DNA from: Clostridiales bacterium
GTDB lineage: Bacteria > Bacillota_A > Clostridia > Peptostreptococcales > Anaerovoracaceae
DNA length: 11,682 nt
Direction: 5' to 3'
NCBI GenBank assembly: GCA_012510935.1
Contig: JAAZHB010000119.1
Location: 1 to 11,682, forward strand
Below the pieces are notes generated by a model. That model did not search any database. It was given only the letters and a program-made list of their open reading frames with translations, and had not been told where the DNA came from. Within the stretch, counting starts at the first letter, position 1. Each line of letters begins with the position of its first letter. A program made the position numbers and the translations under genes. Below, piece by piece: positions 1-7,642 of this stretch.

Positions 1-1407
1 ACAATTATTTCATCTTTAGGTTTTTTTGGCATTAACTTTGATGAAGGTGTTACAGAAAACGGAGATGTTGGCGCGTACGGGGATTATACTCAAAGCCACC
101 GCGGAGAGATTTATAGAGCTTTTGCCAAAAAGCTTCTTGCTGAGGGCAAGGCTTACCCATGTTTCTTAACTGAAGATGAAATCACTGAGATTAGAGCTAA
201 GCAAGAAAGTGATAAGCTTTCTCCCGGGATCTATGCTGGCTGGTCAAAATATAGAGACTGGGATGTAGACCCTGAAATCGAAGCTGAGGTTATTGCAAAG
301 CTTGAGGCGAAAGAGCCATTTGTCATTCGTCTTAAATCGAATGGTATTCCGAACCAGACAGGCGACGACATCAAGCGAAATACAGTTGTTGATGCAATTA
401 GAGGTTATCTTGAAGTGCCAGAGAATTTTCAGGATATCGTAATTGTCAAAACAACCGGTATTCCAACATATCATTTTGCTCATGCTGTAGATGATCATCT
501 TATGAGAACAACTCATGTTGTCAGAGGTGAAGAGTGGCTTCCTTCGCTGCCTATCCATGTTGAGTTATTCAATGCGCTAGGTTTTGAAATGCCAACATAT
601 TGTCACACAGCCGTATTAATGAAAATTGGCGAGGACGGGAATAAGAGAAAGCTTTCAAAGAGAAAAGACCCTGAGCTTTCGCTTGATTATTACAGAAGTC
701 AAGGCTACCATCCTGTTTCAGTTAGGGAATACCTTATGACAATTCTCAACTCAAACTTTGAAGAGTGGAGGGATTCTAATCCCGATGCTCCAATTGATGA
801 CTTTAAGTTTACCACGGAGAAAATGTCTTCATCCGGTGCGCTTTTCGACTTAGATAAGCTGAACGATGTAAGCAAGAATACTCTTCTTCGTATGCCTGCG
901 TCCGAGATTGCAAGCTTTTTGAAGGAATGGTCCGAAGAATTCGCTCCTGAGTATTCATATGTTTTTGAAGATATGTCTCTTCTTGAACAAATACTTGATC
1001 TTGGTCGTCATGATGCACGACCTCGAGCAGACCTTGTGTATGCAAGACAGATTATGGACTTCATTAGTTATTTCTTCGATGAGAGCTTTCAAATTGAAGA
1101 CGAATATCCAGATGAGGCAAAAGCTGATGCCAAAATTATTCTTGCGAAATATCTTGAGACATATAATCATTCAGATGATAACGGCGAATGGTTTGACAAG
1201 ATTCGTAGCATTGCTACAGAGCTTGGATATGCGGCTAAGCCAAAGGACTTCAAGAAAAATCCGGACGACTACAAAGGACATGTCGGTCATGTAAGCACCA
1301 TCGTAAGAATTGCGCTTATGGGACGCGCTCAATCTCCGGATGTATGGTCTATTCAGCAAATCATGGGAGAAGATAAAGTTAAAAGCAGAATTGAGAGGTG
1401 CATGTAA
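1..1407 (+). CDS. gltX: Glutamate--tRNA ligase, 5'-truncated by window edge
   Basis: Cytoplasmic class I aminoacyl-tRNA synthetase that charges tRNA-Glu with glutamate. The frame is open from base 1 and ends with TAA at 1405-1407, giving 468 visible residues. Clostridial GltX proteins are about 550 residues, so roughly 80 residues are missing, including the HIGH signature. Visible landmarks are the catalytic-core segment around bases 64-165 (GDYTQSHRGEIYRAF, then GKAYPCF), the stretch THVVRGEEWLPS near 508-543, and the KMSKS-type ATP-binding loop as KLSKR at 649-663. The KLSKRKDPE version is what I associate with clostridial GltX; many other bacteria have KLSKRHG or KLSKRDG. The rest is the helical anticodon-binding region. 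The GTG at 415 is internal and not a start. The gene overlaps the next one by one base (TAATG), so the two are probably co-transcribed. Confidence 0.95.
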   Translation, partial: TIISSLGFFGINFDEGVTENGDVGAYGDYTQSHRGEIYRAFAKKLLAEGKAYPCFLTEDEITEIRAKQESDKLSPGIYAGWSKYRDWDVDPEIEAEVIAKLEAKEPFVIRLKSNGIPNQTGDDIKRNTVVDAIRGYLEVPENFQDIVIVKTTGIPTYHFAHAVDDHLMRTTHVVRGEEWLPSLPIHVELFNALGFEMPTYCHTAVLMKIGEDGNKRKLSKRKDPELSLDYYRSQGYHPVSVREYLMTILNSNFEEWRDSNPDAPIDDFKFTTEKMSSSGALFDLDKLNDVSKNTLLRMPASEIASFLKEWSEEFAPEYSYVFEDMSLLEQILDLGRHDARPRADLVYARQIMDFISYFFDESFQIEDEYPDEAKADAKIILAKYLETYNHSDDNGEWFDKIRSIATELGYAAKPKDFKKNPDDYKGHVGHVSTIVRIALMGRAQSPDVWSIQQIMGEDKVKSRIERCM

Positions 1408-2348
1408 TGCCAAAGGATTGCAAAGAACCAATTTTGGTAATAATGGCTGCAGGAATGGGAAGCCGCTACGGCGGTAATAAACAGCTGGACCCGATTTCTG
1501 AGCAAGGCGACATAATTATGGACTTCTCTCTCTTTGATGCTTACAAGGCTGGTTTCAAAAGAGTTGTGTTTATTATTAAGAAGGACTTTGAGTCTGTATT
1601 TAAGTCTCATATAGAATCCGGTGCAGGCAAAGTGTTCGAAACGCACTATGCTTATCAAGAGCTAACAGACATCCCCGAAGGATTTTCAATTCCTACAGGT
1701 AGGACAAAGCCTTGGGGTACAGGACATGCCGTTCTCGCTGCTAGAAATATCATTGATGCTCCGTTTGCGGTAATAAATGCAGATGATTACTACGGGCGAA
1801 AAGCTTTTGAAATCTGTTATGATTTTCTTAAGAGAAAAGCTGATGCCTCACACAATTGTATGGTTGGCTTTATGCTCGAGAACACGCTTTCTGAGAACGG
1901 TGGCGTAAGTCGTGGAATATGTCATGGAACAGCTGGCCAATCCGGTTTTCTAACTGACATTGAAGAGCATCTGGACGTAAAGCTTTGTACCGAAGGTGTA
2001 AATGCTGGGAAAATCACAGGAGAGACTTCTGATGGTAGGCTTGATATCATTGAGCTTGGTACACCTGTTTCAATGAACCTTTGGGGATTTGGGCTTGAAT
2101 TCATGGAGGTTCTACAAAGAGACTTCCTCGTAGGCCTTGAGAATATTATTAGAAATAATCCTACGAAGGGAGAGTTCTACCTTCCCCTCCCCATCAATAG
2201 ACAAATTGAAACCGATGAAGCGAGCTATGAAATTCTAAAATCCCCTGATAAATGGTTTGGAGTTACATACAAGGAAGATAAACCCGATGTAATTGCAAAG
2301 TTTAAAGAGCTTAAGTCAGAAGGATTCTACCCGACGGATTTGTTCTAG
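1407..2348 (+). CDS. Sugar-phosphate nucleotidyltransferase family protein
   Basis: Predicted cytoplasmic enzyme that joins a sugar 1-phosphate to an NTP to give an NDP-sugar; the substrate cannot be read from sequence. It has 313 residues. The N-terminal signature is AAGMGSRYGGNK (residues 14-25), matching the nucleotide-binding loop with its catalytic Arg and Lys. Next come KPWGTGHAVL (101-110), the metal-binding NADD (124-127), SMNLWGF (222-228), KGEFYLP (254-260) and a C-terminal KWFGVTYKEDK (282-292). This pattern matches a group of about 300-residue nucleotidyltransferases common in Clostridia and usually annotated without a substrate. I chose ATG 1407 over GTG 1398 because GAGAGG at 1393-1398 sits 8 bases ahead of it. 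The start overlaps the gltX stop. The link to gltX looks positional rather than metabolic. Family assignment is firm, biochemical role is not. Confidence 0.88.
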   Translation: MPKDCKEPILVIMAAGMGSRYGGNKQLDPISEQGDIIMDFSLFDAYKAGFKRVVFIIKKDFESVFKSHIESGAGKVFETHYAYQELTDIPEGFSIPTGRTKPWGTGHAVLAARNIIDAPFAVINADDYYGRKAFEICYDFLKRKADASHNCMVGFMLENTLSENGGVSRGICHGTAGQSGFLTDIEEHLDVKLCTEGVNAGKITGETSDGRLDIIELGTPVSMNLWGFGLEFMEVLQRDFLVGLENIIRNNPTKGEFYLPLPINRQIETDEASYEILKSPDKWFGVTYKEDKPDVIAKFKELKSEGFYPTDLF

Positions 2349-2370
2349 TGAGAAATATGCATAAAACAAC

Positions 2371-2410
2371 AGGGTGTAACGCAATTTAGCATTACACCCT
2401 GATTTATTTT
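2371..2410. terminator. Bidirectional intrinsic terminator between converging operons
   Basis: Nine-base arms at 2371-2379 and 2392-2400 (AGGGTGTAA / TTACACCCT) pair perfectly. An inner GC/GC pair follows beyond one mismatch, closing a small AATTTA loop. On the + strand the tail is GATTTATTTT; on the - strand it is TGTTGTTTTATG. It lies between the end of the nucleotidyltransferase gene and the end of glmS, which converge, so it can serve both. Confidence 0.85.
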
Positions 2411-2480
2411 GACCAATTCCCCGGCTGATTATTATAACTAGTTATTCTGTCTGAATATTCCAGGTCTTTATACTGCTTAA

Positions 2481-4313
2481 TTATTCTACTGTTACACTCT
2501 TTGCCAGATTACGAGGTCTGTCAATCTCGCATCCTCTCTCATATGCAACATAATATGCATATAGCTGCAATGGCACTACAGAAAGAAGTGGTGTAAGCTC
2601 ATCTCTGCATTGAGGGATATATAACACTTCATCCGAATGTTCCTCAATTGAGGTGTTTCCTTCCTTAGCAATAGAAATGATATGTGCTCTACGCGCTTTT
2701 ACTTCCTGAATGTTGGAAACCATCTTATCAAACAGCTTATCTTGTGTTGCAAGAGCAACTACGATTGTGCGCGGCTCCATCAAAGCGATTGTACCATGTT
2801 TCATCTCTCCAGCAGCAATCGCAAATGAAGAAATATAAGATACTTCTTTGAGCTTTAGCGACCCTTCATAAGCGACACTTGAGTCCATGCCTCTACCAAT
2901 GTAGAAAACTTGCTCTCTATCGTAATACTTGTCTGCTAAAGACTTTATCTGCGATGCAAGTTTGAAGCTATATTCCATTTTTGCAGGAATCTCCTTTAGC
3001 TCTTCAACATAGTCTTTATAGTCTTCTTCTGTAACCGTTCCCTTAAGATTAGCAAAATATAGTGCTAGCATATATAAGCAAAGAAGCTGTGTTGTATATG
3101 CTTTAGTTGATGCTACTGAAATTTCTGGACCAGCCCATGTATAGAATACCTGATCAGACTCTCTTGTAATTGAGCTGCCGACAACATTACAAATTGAAAG
3201 AATATGCGCGCCCTTCGCCTTTGCTTCTTTAAGCGCTTCTAATGTATCTGCCGTTTCTCCGGATTGACTAATTGCGATAAACAACGTCTTGTCGTCAATA
3301 AATGGATCTCTATATCTAAACTCAGATGCAACATCAATTTCAACCGGTATTCTTGCAAGCTTCTCAAAGATGTACTGTCCCACAAGCCCTGCATGATAAG
3401 CTGTTCCACACGCAACTATTACAATTTTGTTGAACTTATCAAGCTGCTCTTTCGTCATCTCAATGCCATAGAGCTTTATTGTCCCATCTTCGCTAAGACT
3501 ACGACTAAGTGTCTCTTCTATGCCATGAGGCTGCTCATAAATCTCCTTAAGCATATAATGCTCATAGTCTCCTTTTTCAGCGGAGTCCACATCCCATCCA
3601 ATATGCATAAGGTCTCTTTCAACAAGATTATTATCTTCATCAAATATTTTAATATCGTTAGGAGTTACTACAAGCGTATCCCCATTCTCAATTAGGTAAA
3701 CATCATTTGTGTACTTTAGAATAGCACTAAAGTCAGACGCAACCATATTAAATCCGTCTCCTTTTGCGGCGATAAGCGGAGTATTCCTTCTATGTGCAAC
3801 AAGTGTATCTGGATTGTCTGCTGCTACAGCAACTAATACAAATGTGCCTGTCATCTTTGCTGTTGTCTTATCGATTGCAGCCTTTAAATCTCTAGTTTCT
3901 TTATAGAATTTCCCTAGTAACATTGCTGCAACTTCAGTATCAGTCTCTGACTTGAAGACATAGCCTTCTTCTAGCAATTCTGCCTTGATTTCACTGTAAT
4001 TTTCAATAGTGCCATTATGAACAAGTGCAATATTCTCATCCATGTCTGTATGAGGATGAGCATTCTCTACAGTAACTCCGCCGTGTGTAGCCCAACGAGT
4101 ATGCCCAATACCAACATGCCCACCTAGTCTCTCATTGCCTATTAGTTTTCTAAGATTTGCAATTGGTCCAATAACCTTACGAACTTTGATATCTTTGCCA
4201 TCCGAAACGGCAACGCCTGATGAATCATAGCCCCTATACTCAAGCTTCTCAAGACCATCAATTACATAGTCTTGTGGCTCCATATTTCCTGCGTATCCAA
4301 CGATTCCACACAT
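2481..4313 (-). CDS. glmS: Glutamine--fructose-6-phosphate aminotransferase (isomerizing)
   Basis: Makes glucosamine-6-phosphate from fructose-6-phosphate and glutamine, the entry step to UDP-GlcNAc and peptidoglycan. It has 610 residues, the usual full length. The N-terminal glutaminase domain (about 1-225) starts MCGIVGYAG, with Cys2 as nucleophile after Met removal, and carries HTRWATHG (71-78) and HNGTIEN (99-105). Two SIS sugar-isomerase domains follow (about 290-425 and 460-600), with CGT (302-304), SQSGETADT (349-357), SVASTKAYT (399-407), LKLKE ending at Glu490, KHG around His506, and the C-terminal LAKSVTVE with Lys605. By alignment to E. coli GlmS, Lys487, Glu490, His506 and Lys605 match catalytic residues. 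One oddity is SSFAIAAGE at 495-503, where many homologues read AEAYAAGE. An AGGAGGA site overlaps the glmM stop codon 12 bases upstream, so no glmS ribozyme fits. Confidence 0.97.
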   Translation of the reverse strand: MCGIVGYAGNMEPQDYVIDGLEKLEYRGYDSSGVAVSDGKDIKVRKVIGPIANLRKLIGNERLGGHVGIGHTRWATHGGVTVENAHPHTDMDENIALVHNGTIENYSEIKAELLEEGYVFKSETDTEVAAMLLGKFYKETRDLKAAIDKTTAKMTGTFVLVAVAADNPDTLVAHRRNTPLIAAKGDGFNMVASDFSAILKYTNDVYLIENGDTLVVTPNDIKIFDEDNNLVERDLMHIGWDVDSAEKGDYEHYMLKEIYEQPHGIEETLSRSLSEDGTIKLYGIEMTKEQLDKFNKIVIVACGTAYHAGLVGQYIFEKLARIPVEIDVASEFRYRDPFIDDKTLFIAISQSGETADTLEALKEAKAKGAHILSICNVVGSSITRESDQVFYTWAGPEISVASTKAYTTQLLCLYMLALYFANLKGTVTEEDYKDYVEELKEIPAKMEYSFKLASQIKSLADKYYDREQVFYIGRGMDSSVAYEGSLKLKEVSYISSFAIAAGEMKHGTIALMEPRTIVVALATQDKLFDKMVSNIQEVKARRAHIISIAKEGNTSIEEHSDEVLYIPQCRDELTPLLSVVPLQLYAYYVAYERGCEIDRPRNLAKSVTVE

Positions 4314-4325
4314 ATTACATTCCTC

Positions 4326-5681
4326 CTAATTATTATCTCCGAATTTTTCTGTTAGCAGGTCAGCAATATATTGTGCGTAACCCTTAATCTCGTCTATATC
4401 CTCACCCTCAAGCATAACGCGAATAAGGGGTTCGGTCCCTGAAGGTCTAATAAGAACTCTTCCTCTACCTTTTATTTTGTCCTCAACCTCTAAAATACGA
4501 GCCTTTACCTCAGCATCATGCATGGATGACTTCTTATGGTCATTTTTTACTCTCGCATTTACAAGTGCTTGCGGGTAGATCTTTATTTCATCTCTTAGTT
4601 CGCTAAGCTTCTTTCCAGATGAAATAAATGCTCCCATGAACTGTAGCGATGATAGAACTCCGTCCCCTGTAGTCGTATGATCGAGGAAAATCATGTGTCC
4701 GGACTGCTCTCCACCAAGAAGCGAACCTGTTTCGAGCATTGACTCTAATACATATCTGTCACCGACGCCTGTAACATTTACGCTTATCCCATTCTCTTCA
4801 CAATACTTGTGCAAACCAATATTACTCATAACTGTTGCAGTAATTGTATCGTTAAAGAGCTTACCATCATTCTTAAGCATTTTACCGCAAATACACATTA
4901 CTCTATCACCATCAATGATTCTGCCAAGTTCATCTACTACAATTAGTCTATCTGCATCACCATCGTAAGCGAAGCCTACCTGAGCGCCAAGTTCAACAAC
5001 CTTCTTCTGCAAATTCTCAGGATGAGTAGATCCACAAGCTTCATTAATATTTACTCCATCTGGTTCACAAGCAATTACAGTTACATCTGCACCCAAGGCT
5101 TTATATACAGTTGGAGCTGTAATAAAGGAAGCGCCATTTGCTGTATCTAAGACTACCTTAATGCCCTCAAGCCGTCTGTCAAAAGTACGCTCTAGAAACT
5201 CTGTATATACTTCTACCGCATCTTCTGCATACTTGCAAGTTCCAAGCATATCTCCAATGTAGTCTGGGTGTGAGAACTCCTTTGCCAGGATAATGTCCTC
5301 CATTTGCTCTTCTGTACTATCATCTAACTTAAAACCTTTTTCGTTAAACAACTTAATGCCATTATATTCAAAAGAATTGTGTGAAGCAGATATTACTACC
5401 CCTGCAGTTGCCTCATAATGCTTAATTAGATAAGCTACCGCTGGTGTTGGAATGATGCCAAGCTTAATGACATTACCTCCAACAGATAGGATTCCTGCAG
5501 TCAGTGCATTCTCTAGCATATCTCCTGAGATTCTTGTATCTCTCCCAATTATAAATAATGGATTCCTATGCTCTTTACCGAGAACGAAGGCGGCAGCCTT
5601 TCCAATATCGTAGGCAAGCGATGCTGTTAATTCTTTGTTAGCAATTCCTCTTACGCCATCTGTTCCAAATAACTTTCCCAT
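4326..5681 (-). CDS. glmM: Phosphoglucosamine mutase
   Basis: Interconverts glucosamine-6-phosphate and glucosamine-1-phosphate, the step after GlmS. In several Bacillota GlmM also binds and inhibits the diadenylate cyclase CdaA. It has 451 residues, normal for the family. Landmarks are GTDGVRG (6-12), the phosphoserine loop ISASHN with catalytic Ser100, the metal-binding loop DGDADR (240-245), the sugar-specificity loop GEQSGH (324-329), and the phosphate-binding RPSGTEPLIR (412-421). All key residues are intact. The start is supported by AGGAGG 8 bases upstream. That site is fused to the TAG stop of cdaR (TAGGAGG), and the same arrangement occurs at the glmM-glmS junction, suggesting translational coupling along the operon. 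Confidence 0.97.
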   Translation of the reverse strand: MGKLFGTDGVRGIANKELTASLAYDIGKAAAFVLGKEHRNPLFIIGRDTRISGDMLENALTAGILSVGGNVIKLGIIPTPAVAYLIKHYEATAGVVISASHNSFEYNGIKLFNEKGFKLDDSTEEQMEDIILAKEFSHPDYIGDMLGTCKYAEDAVEVYTEFLERTFDRRLEGIKVVLDTANGASFITAPTVYKALGADVTVIACEPDGVNINEACGSTHPENLQKKVVELGAQVGFAYDGDADRLIVVDELGRIIDGDRVMCICGKMLKNDGKLFNDTITATVMSNIGLHKYCEENGISVNVTGVGDRYVLESMLETGSLLGGEQSGHMIFLDHTTTGDGVLSSLQFMGAFISSGKKLSELRDEIKIYPQALVNARVKNDHKKSSMHDAEVKARILEVEDKIKGRGRVLIRPSGTEPLIRVMLEGEDIDEIKGYAQYIADLLTEKFGDNN

Positions 5682-5693
5682 AAACTGGTCCTC

Positions 5694-6629
5694 CTATTTA
5701 ACTTCCAACTTTAGCTTCTGACCGAATGAATTATTCGCAATCGCTACCCCGTCTGGAAGGTTGTAGTTTAATTCTAAACTGCCTGAGTTTGCAATATTTG
5801 TAATATCACATGTTGCATCAATTTTATCGATATCGCCTAAAGCATTCTTTGAGCCTTTTATCGTTATAGTCTTAGGAACTGTAGTATTTCTAGTTAACCC
5901 ATCCGTCGAATTATCAGTTACTGTTACGTTAAGAGTAACTTCTCTGCAAATTGCTGATGTAACAGTCGCCCCTATTTCAGATGGTAAGACTACTATATGC
6001 TCTACTATGTTCCCGTTCTTATCCATAGCCACTGGAGTAAATGTATATGTGTTCTCAGAAGTTGTTACCTTACTTGCATCAACTTTTAACATGGCATATG
6101 CAACTTTCTCAACATTCTTGCTTGCACCAAAAATGCTTACATCTTCATAACTCAGTTCTGTTGCCAATGGCTCTTGGTTGTCTGCAACATTACCTGCATA
6201 CGAAATGAGAACTGGCACATCTTTTGTGCTACTGTCAGCCACATGGATTGTTACAGATTGATCACTCTGCTTCTTCAATGTGAGTGCTTGTGGAACTGAA
6301 ATCGTTATTGGAAGCGTATTCTCTCCGTTTTTTGCATCCGTTACATCGCAAACTGCTACGATATCACTTGCATCATATTCTGAGAAAACAGATCTTTTCA
6401 TCGAAACGGTTACATCGACAGTGCTAATCTCCGATGACTTTACCCCTAGCCCTGCATCAGAAAGATCATATTCACCAGTAAATGTAATAGGCACTTCAGT
6501 GAAGATTCTATCAATATTAGGTGAAACTTCATATACAACATAGGTCCATCCAGAGATAGCAATTATTATTGATAAGATTAAATTAAAACGCAAAGAGTTA
6601 TTGTTTTTTCTTTTATCATTATTATTCAT
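5694..6629 (-). CDS. cdaR: YbbR-domain protein, regulator of diadenylate cyclase CdaA
   Basis: Membrane-anchored extracytoplasmic protein that modulates CdaA in Bacillota. The 311 residues begin with a short charged cytoplasmic segment (1-12) and one transmembrane helix at about 14-33. The remainder is a beta-rich outside region that looks like three YbbR repeats, approximately 41-132, 135-225 and 228-310; boundaries are by eye. Each repeat opens with a pattern such as VPITFTG or VPVLISYAG. Repeat number varies in the family. The start ATG overlaps the end of cdaA by 8 bases, with AGGAGG 8 bases ahead inside cdaA. The assignment rests on the order cdaA-cdaR-glmM together with topology and repeats; individual residues are poorly conserved in this family. 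Confidence 0.92.
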   Translation of the reverse strand: MNNNDKRKNNNSLRFNLILSIIIAISGWTYVVYEVSPNIDRIFTEVPITFTGEYDLSDAGLGVKSSEISTVDVTVSMKRSVFSEYDASDIVAVCDVTDAKNGENTLPITISVPQALTLKKQSDQSVTIHVADSSTKDVPVLISYAGNVADNQEPLATELSYEDVSIFGASKNVEKVAYAMLKVDASKVTTSENTYTFTPVAMDKNGNIVEHIVVLPSEIGATVTSAICREVTLNVTVTDNSTDGLTRNTTVPKTITIKGSKNALGDIDKIDATCDITNIANSGSLELNYNLPDGVAIANNSFGQKLKLEVK

Positions 6630-7518
6630 CTGATTCGCCTCCTGACTCTTTATTGCTGAATTCCTTTGATGAAGGGAAAATCAGTCTGCCAAAAGGTGCC
6701 ATCAATCTATGCATGAAGCCATGGTTTCTCTTCATTGCATTTGGTTCATATACTTCCTTTAATTTTTTTGTTAAAGATGCCGAATTTAGGAATCGTATCA
6801 ATTGACCATTCTCGGCAACCGAAATGGCCCCACTTTCTTCAGACACTATAATAACTAATGCATCTGATATCTCGCTTAGTCCAAGGCCTGCTCTGTGTCT
6901 AGTACCTAGGTTTCCGCCAATTGATAGTCTATCTGTAAGTGGAAGCACACAGCTTGCTGCTGCAACTCGATCCCCTCTAATAACAATTGCTCCATCATGA
7001 AGAGGAGATCCTTTATAGAAAAGATTCTCTAAAAGCCTTGTTGTTATTGCTGCATCAACAATATTTCCTTTCTCGATTATGTCGGTTAGCATTGTGTTAC
7101 GCTCTATCGCGATTAGAGCGCCTGTTTTCTCTGAAGCCATATCAACAACCGCTACCACAATTTCATTAATTAAACCGTCGCATTGATCTTCCAGTGAAGA
7201 TTTGTTCTTTTGATCCACAAAGGATGTCTTATGTCCAATGTGTTCCAAACCTCGTCTTAACTCTGGCTGGAATATTACAATTACAGCGAACATACCCATT
7301 GTAATCAAGCTTCTTAATAACCAATTTAGTAAGTTAAGCTCCAATCCCTCCGAGAGAAGAAATGTAACTAACAATATAATAACTCCTCTGAGCAATTGAC
7401 GAGCTCTTGTCTCTTTAATAAATTCCAAAACTTTGAATAGCAAATAGCTTATTATCACTATGTCCAGAATATCCATTATTCTAATGCTCGCAAAAATATT
7501 TACAAATGCATCCAGCAT
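6622..7518 (-). CDS. cdaA: Diadenylate cyclase CdaA (c-di-AMP synthase)
   Basis: Condenses two ATP into cyclic di-AMP, the second messenger for osmotic and potassium balance and wall homeostasis. The 298 residues start with three hydrophobic helices (about 14-33, 41-59, 66-84), the CdaA membrane anchor. A coiled linker and the DAC catalytic domain (about 110-260) follow. The two signature motifs are present: DGA at 175-177 within SPLHDGAIVI, and GTRHRAGLGLSE at 205-216. The C-terminal tail after about 265 is polar. The start ATG has GGGAGAG about 5 bases upstream. It is the first gene of the cdaA-cdaR-glmM-glmS unit. The leader has a candidate promoter and a terminator-like hairpin, listed separately. 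Confidence 0.96.
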   Translation of the reverse strand: MLDAFVNIFASIRIMDILDIVIISYLLFKVLEFIKETRARQLLRGVIILLVTFLLSEGLELNLLNWLLRSLITMGMFAVIVIFQPELRRGLEHIGHKTSFVDQKNKSSLEDQCDGLINEIVVAVVDMASEKTGALIAIERNTMLTDIIEKGNIVDAAITTRLLENLFYKGSPLHDGAIVIRGDRVAAASCVLPLTDRLSIGGNLGTRHRAGLGLSEISDALVIIVSEESGAISVAENGQLIRFLNSASLTKKLKEVYEPNAMKRNHGFMHRLMAPFGRLIFPSSKEFSNKESGGESDE

Positions 7519-7538
7519 GCTTTCTCTCCCTAACTTAT

Positions 7539-7566
7539 AAAAAATCCTGCAATAAAAGCTGCAGAA
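7539..7566 (-). terminator. Terminator-like hairpin with six-T tail just before cdaA
   Basis: Read on the - strand, TTCTGCA (7566-7560) pairs with TGCAGGA (7551-7545), seven pairs including one G-U, around an 8-base loop. Six Ts follow (7544-7539). The T tract ends only about 9 bases before the cdaA ribosome binding site. It could be a second terminator for the upstream LCP gene, or a transcription attenuator in the cdaA leader if the promoter at 7576-7604 is real. Confidence 0.6.
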
Positions 7567-7575
7567 CGCTAATCC

Positions 7576-7604
7576 ATTTTAAACAACCAACACAGCCGGA
7601 TCAA
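7576..7604 (-). promoter_or_regulatory. Candidate sigma-A promoter for the cdaA operon
   Basis: On the - strand, TTGATC (7604-7599) is followed after 17 bases by TAAAAT (7581-7576). That is 4/6 and 5/6 matches to the sigma-A consensus at ideal spacing. The predicted transcript would start near 7569 with a leader of about 50 bases. The -35 box overlaps the LCP-gene terminator hairpin, so this is only moderately secure. Confidence 0.5.
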
Positions 7605-7626
7605 TCTTCAGACGACCCAGCTGTGT
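7582..7626 (-). terminator. Intrinsic terminator of the LCP gene
   Basis: Thirteen-base arms at 7614-7626 and 7590-7602 pair along their whole length if three G-U pairs are allowed, enclosing an 11-base loop. On the - strand the tail is TGGTTGTTT, only moderately T-rich. It begins 16 bases after the LCP stop codon, the usual place for a terminator. The strong stem and position support it; the weak tail suggests incomplete termination. Confidence 0.65.
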
Positions 7627-7642
7627 ATTAAGTTGAAATATC

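Noticed and set aside
959..1294. 111-codon + strand frame inside gltX
   Set aside because: It is out of frame with the well-conserved gltX reading frame and has no credible start signal or protein pattern.
1398..1406. GTG start for the nucleotidyltransferase, three codons earlier
   Set aside because: The GTG overlaps the GAGAGG ribosome binding site itself; ATG 1407 has correct spacing and matches the family's short N-terminus.
2434..2445. 12-base palindrome ATAACTAGTTAT between the terminator and glmS stop
   Set aside because: AT-rich, in a tail-to-tail intergenic gap with no promoter nearby; such palindromes are expected by chance in low-GC DNA.
3264..3695. 143-codon open frame on the + strand inside glmS
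   Set aside because: It lies antisense to a highly conserved part of glmS, has no ribosome binding site and its translation has no recognisable pattern, so it is a shadow frame.
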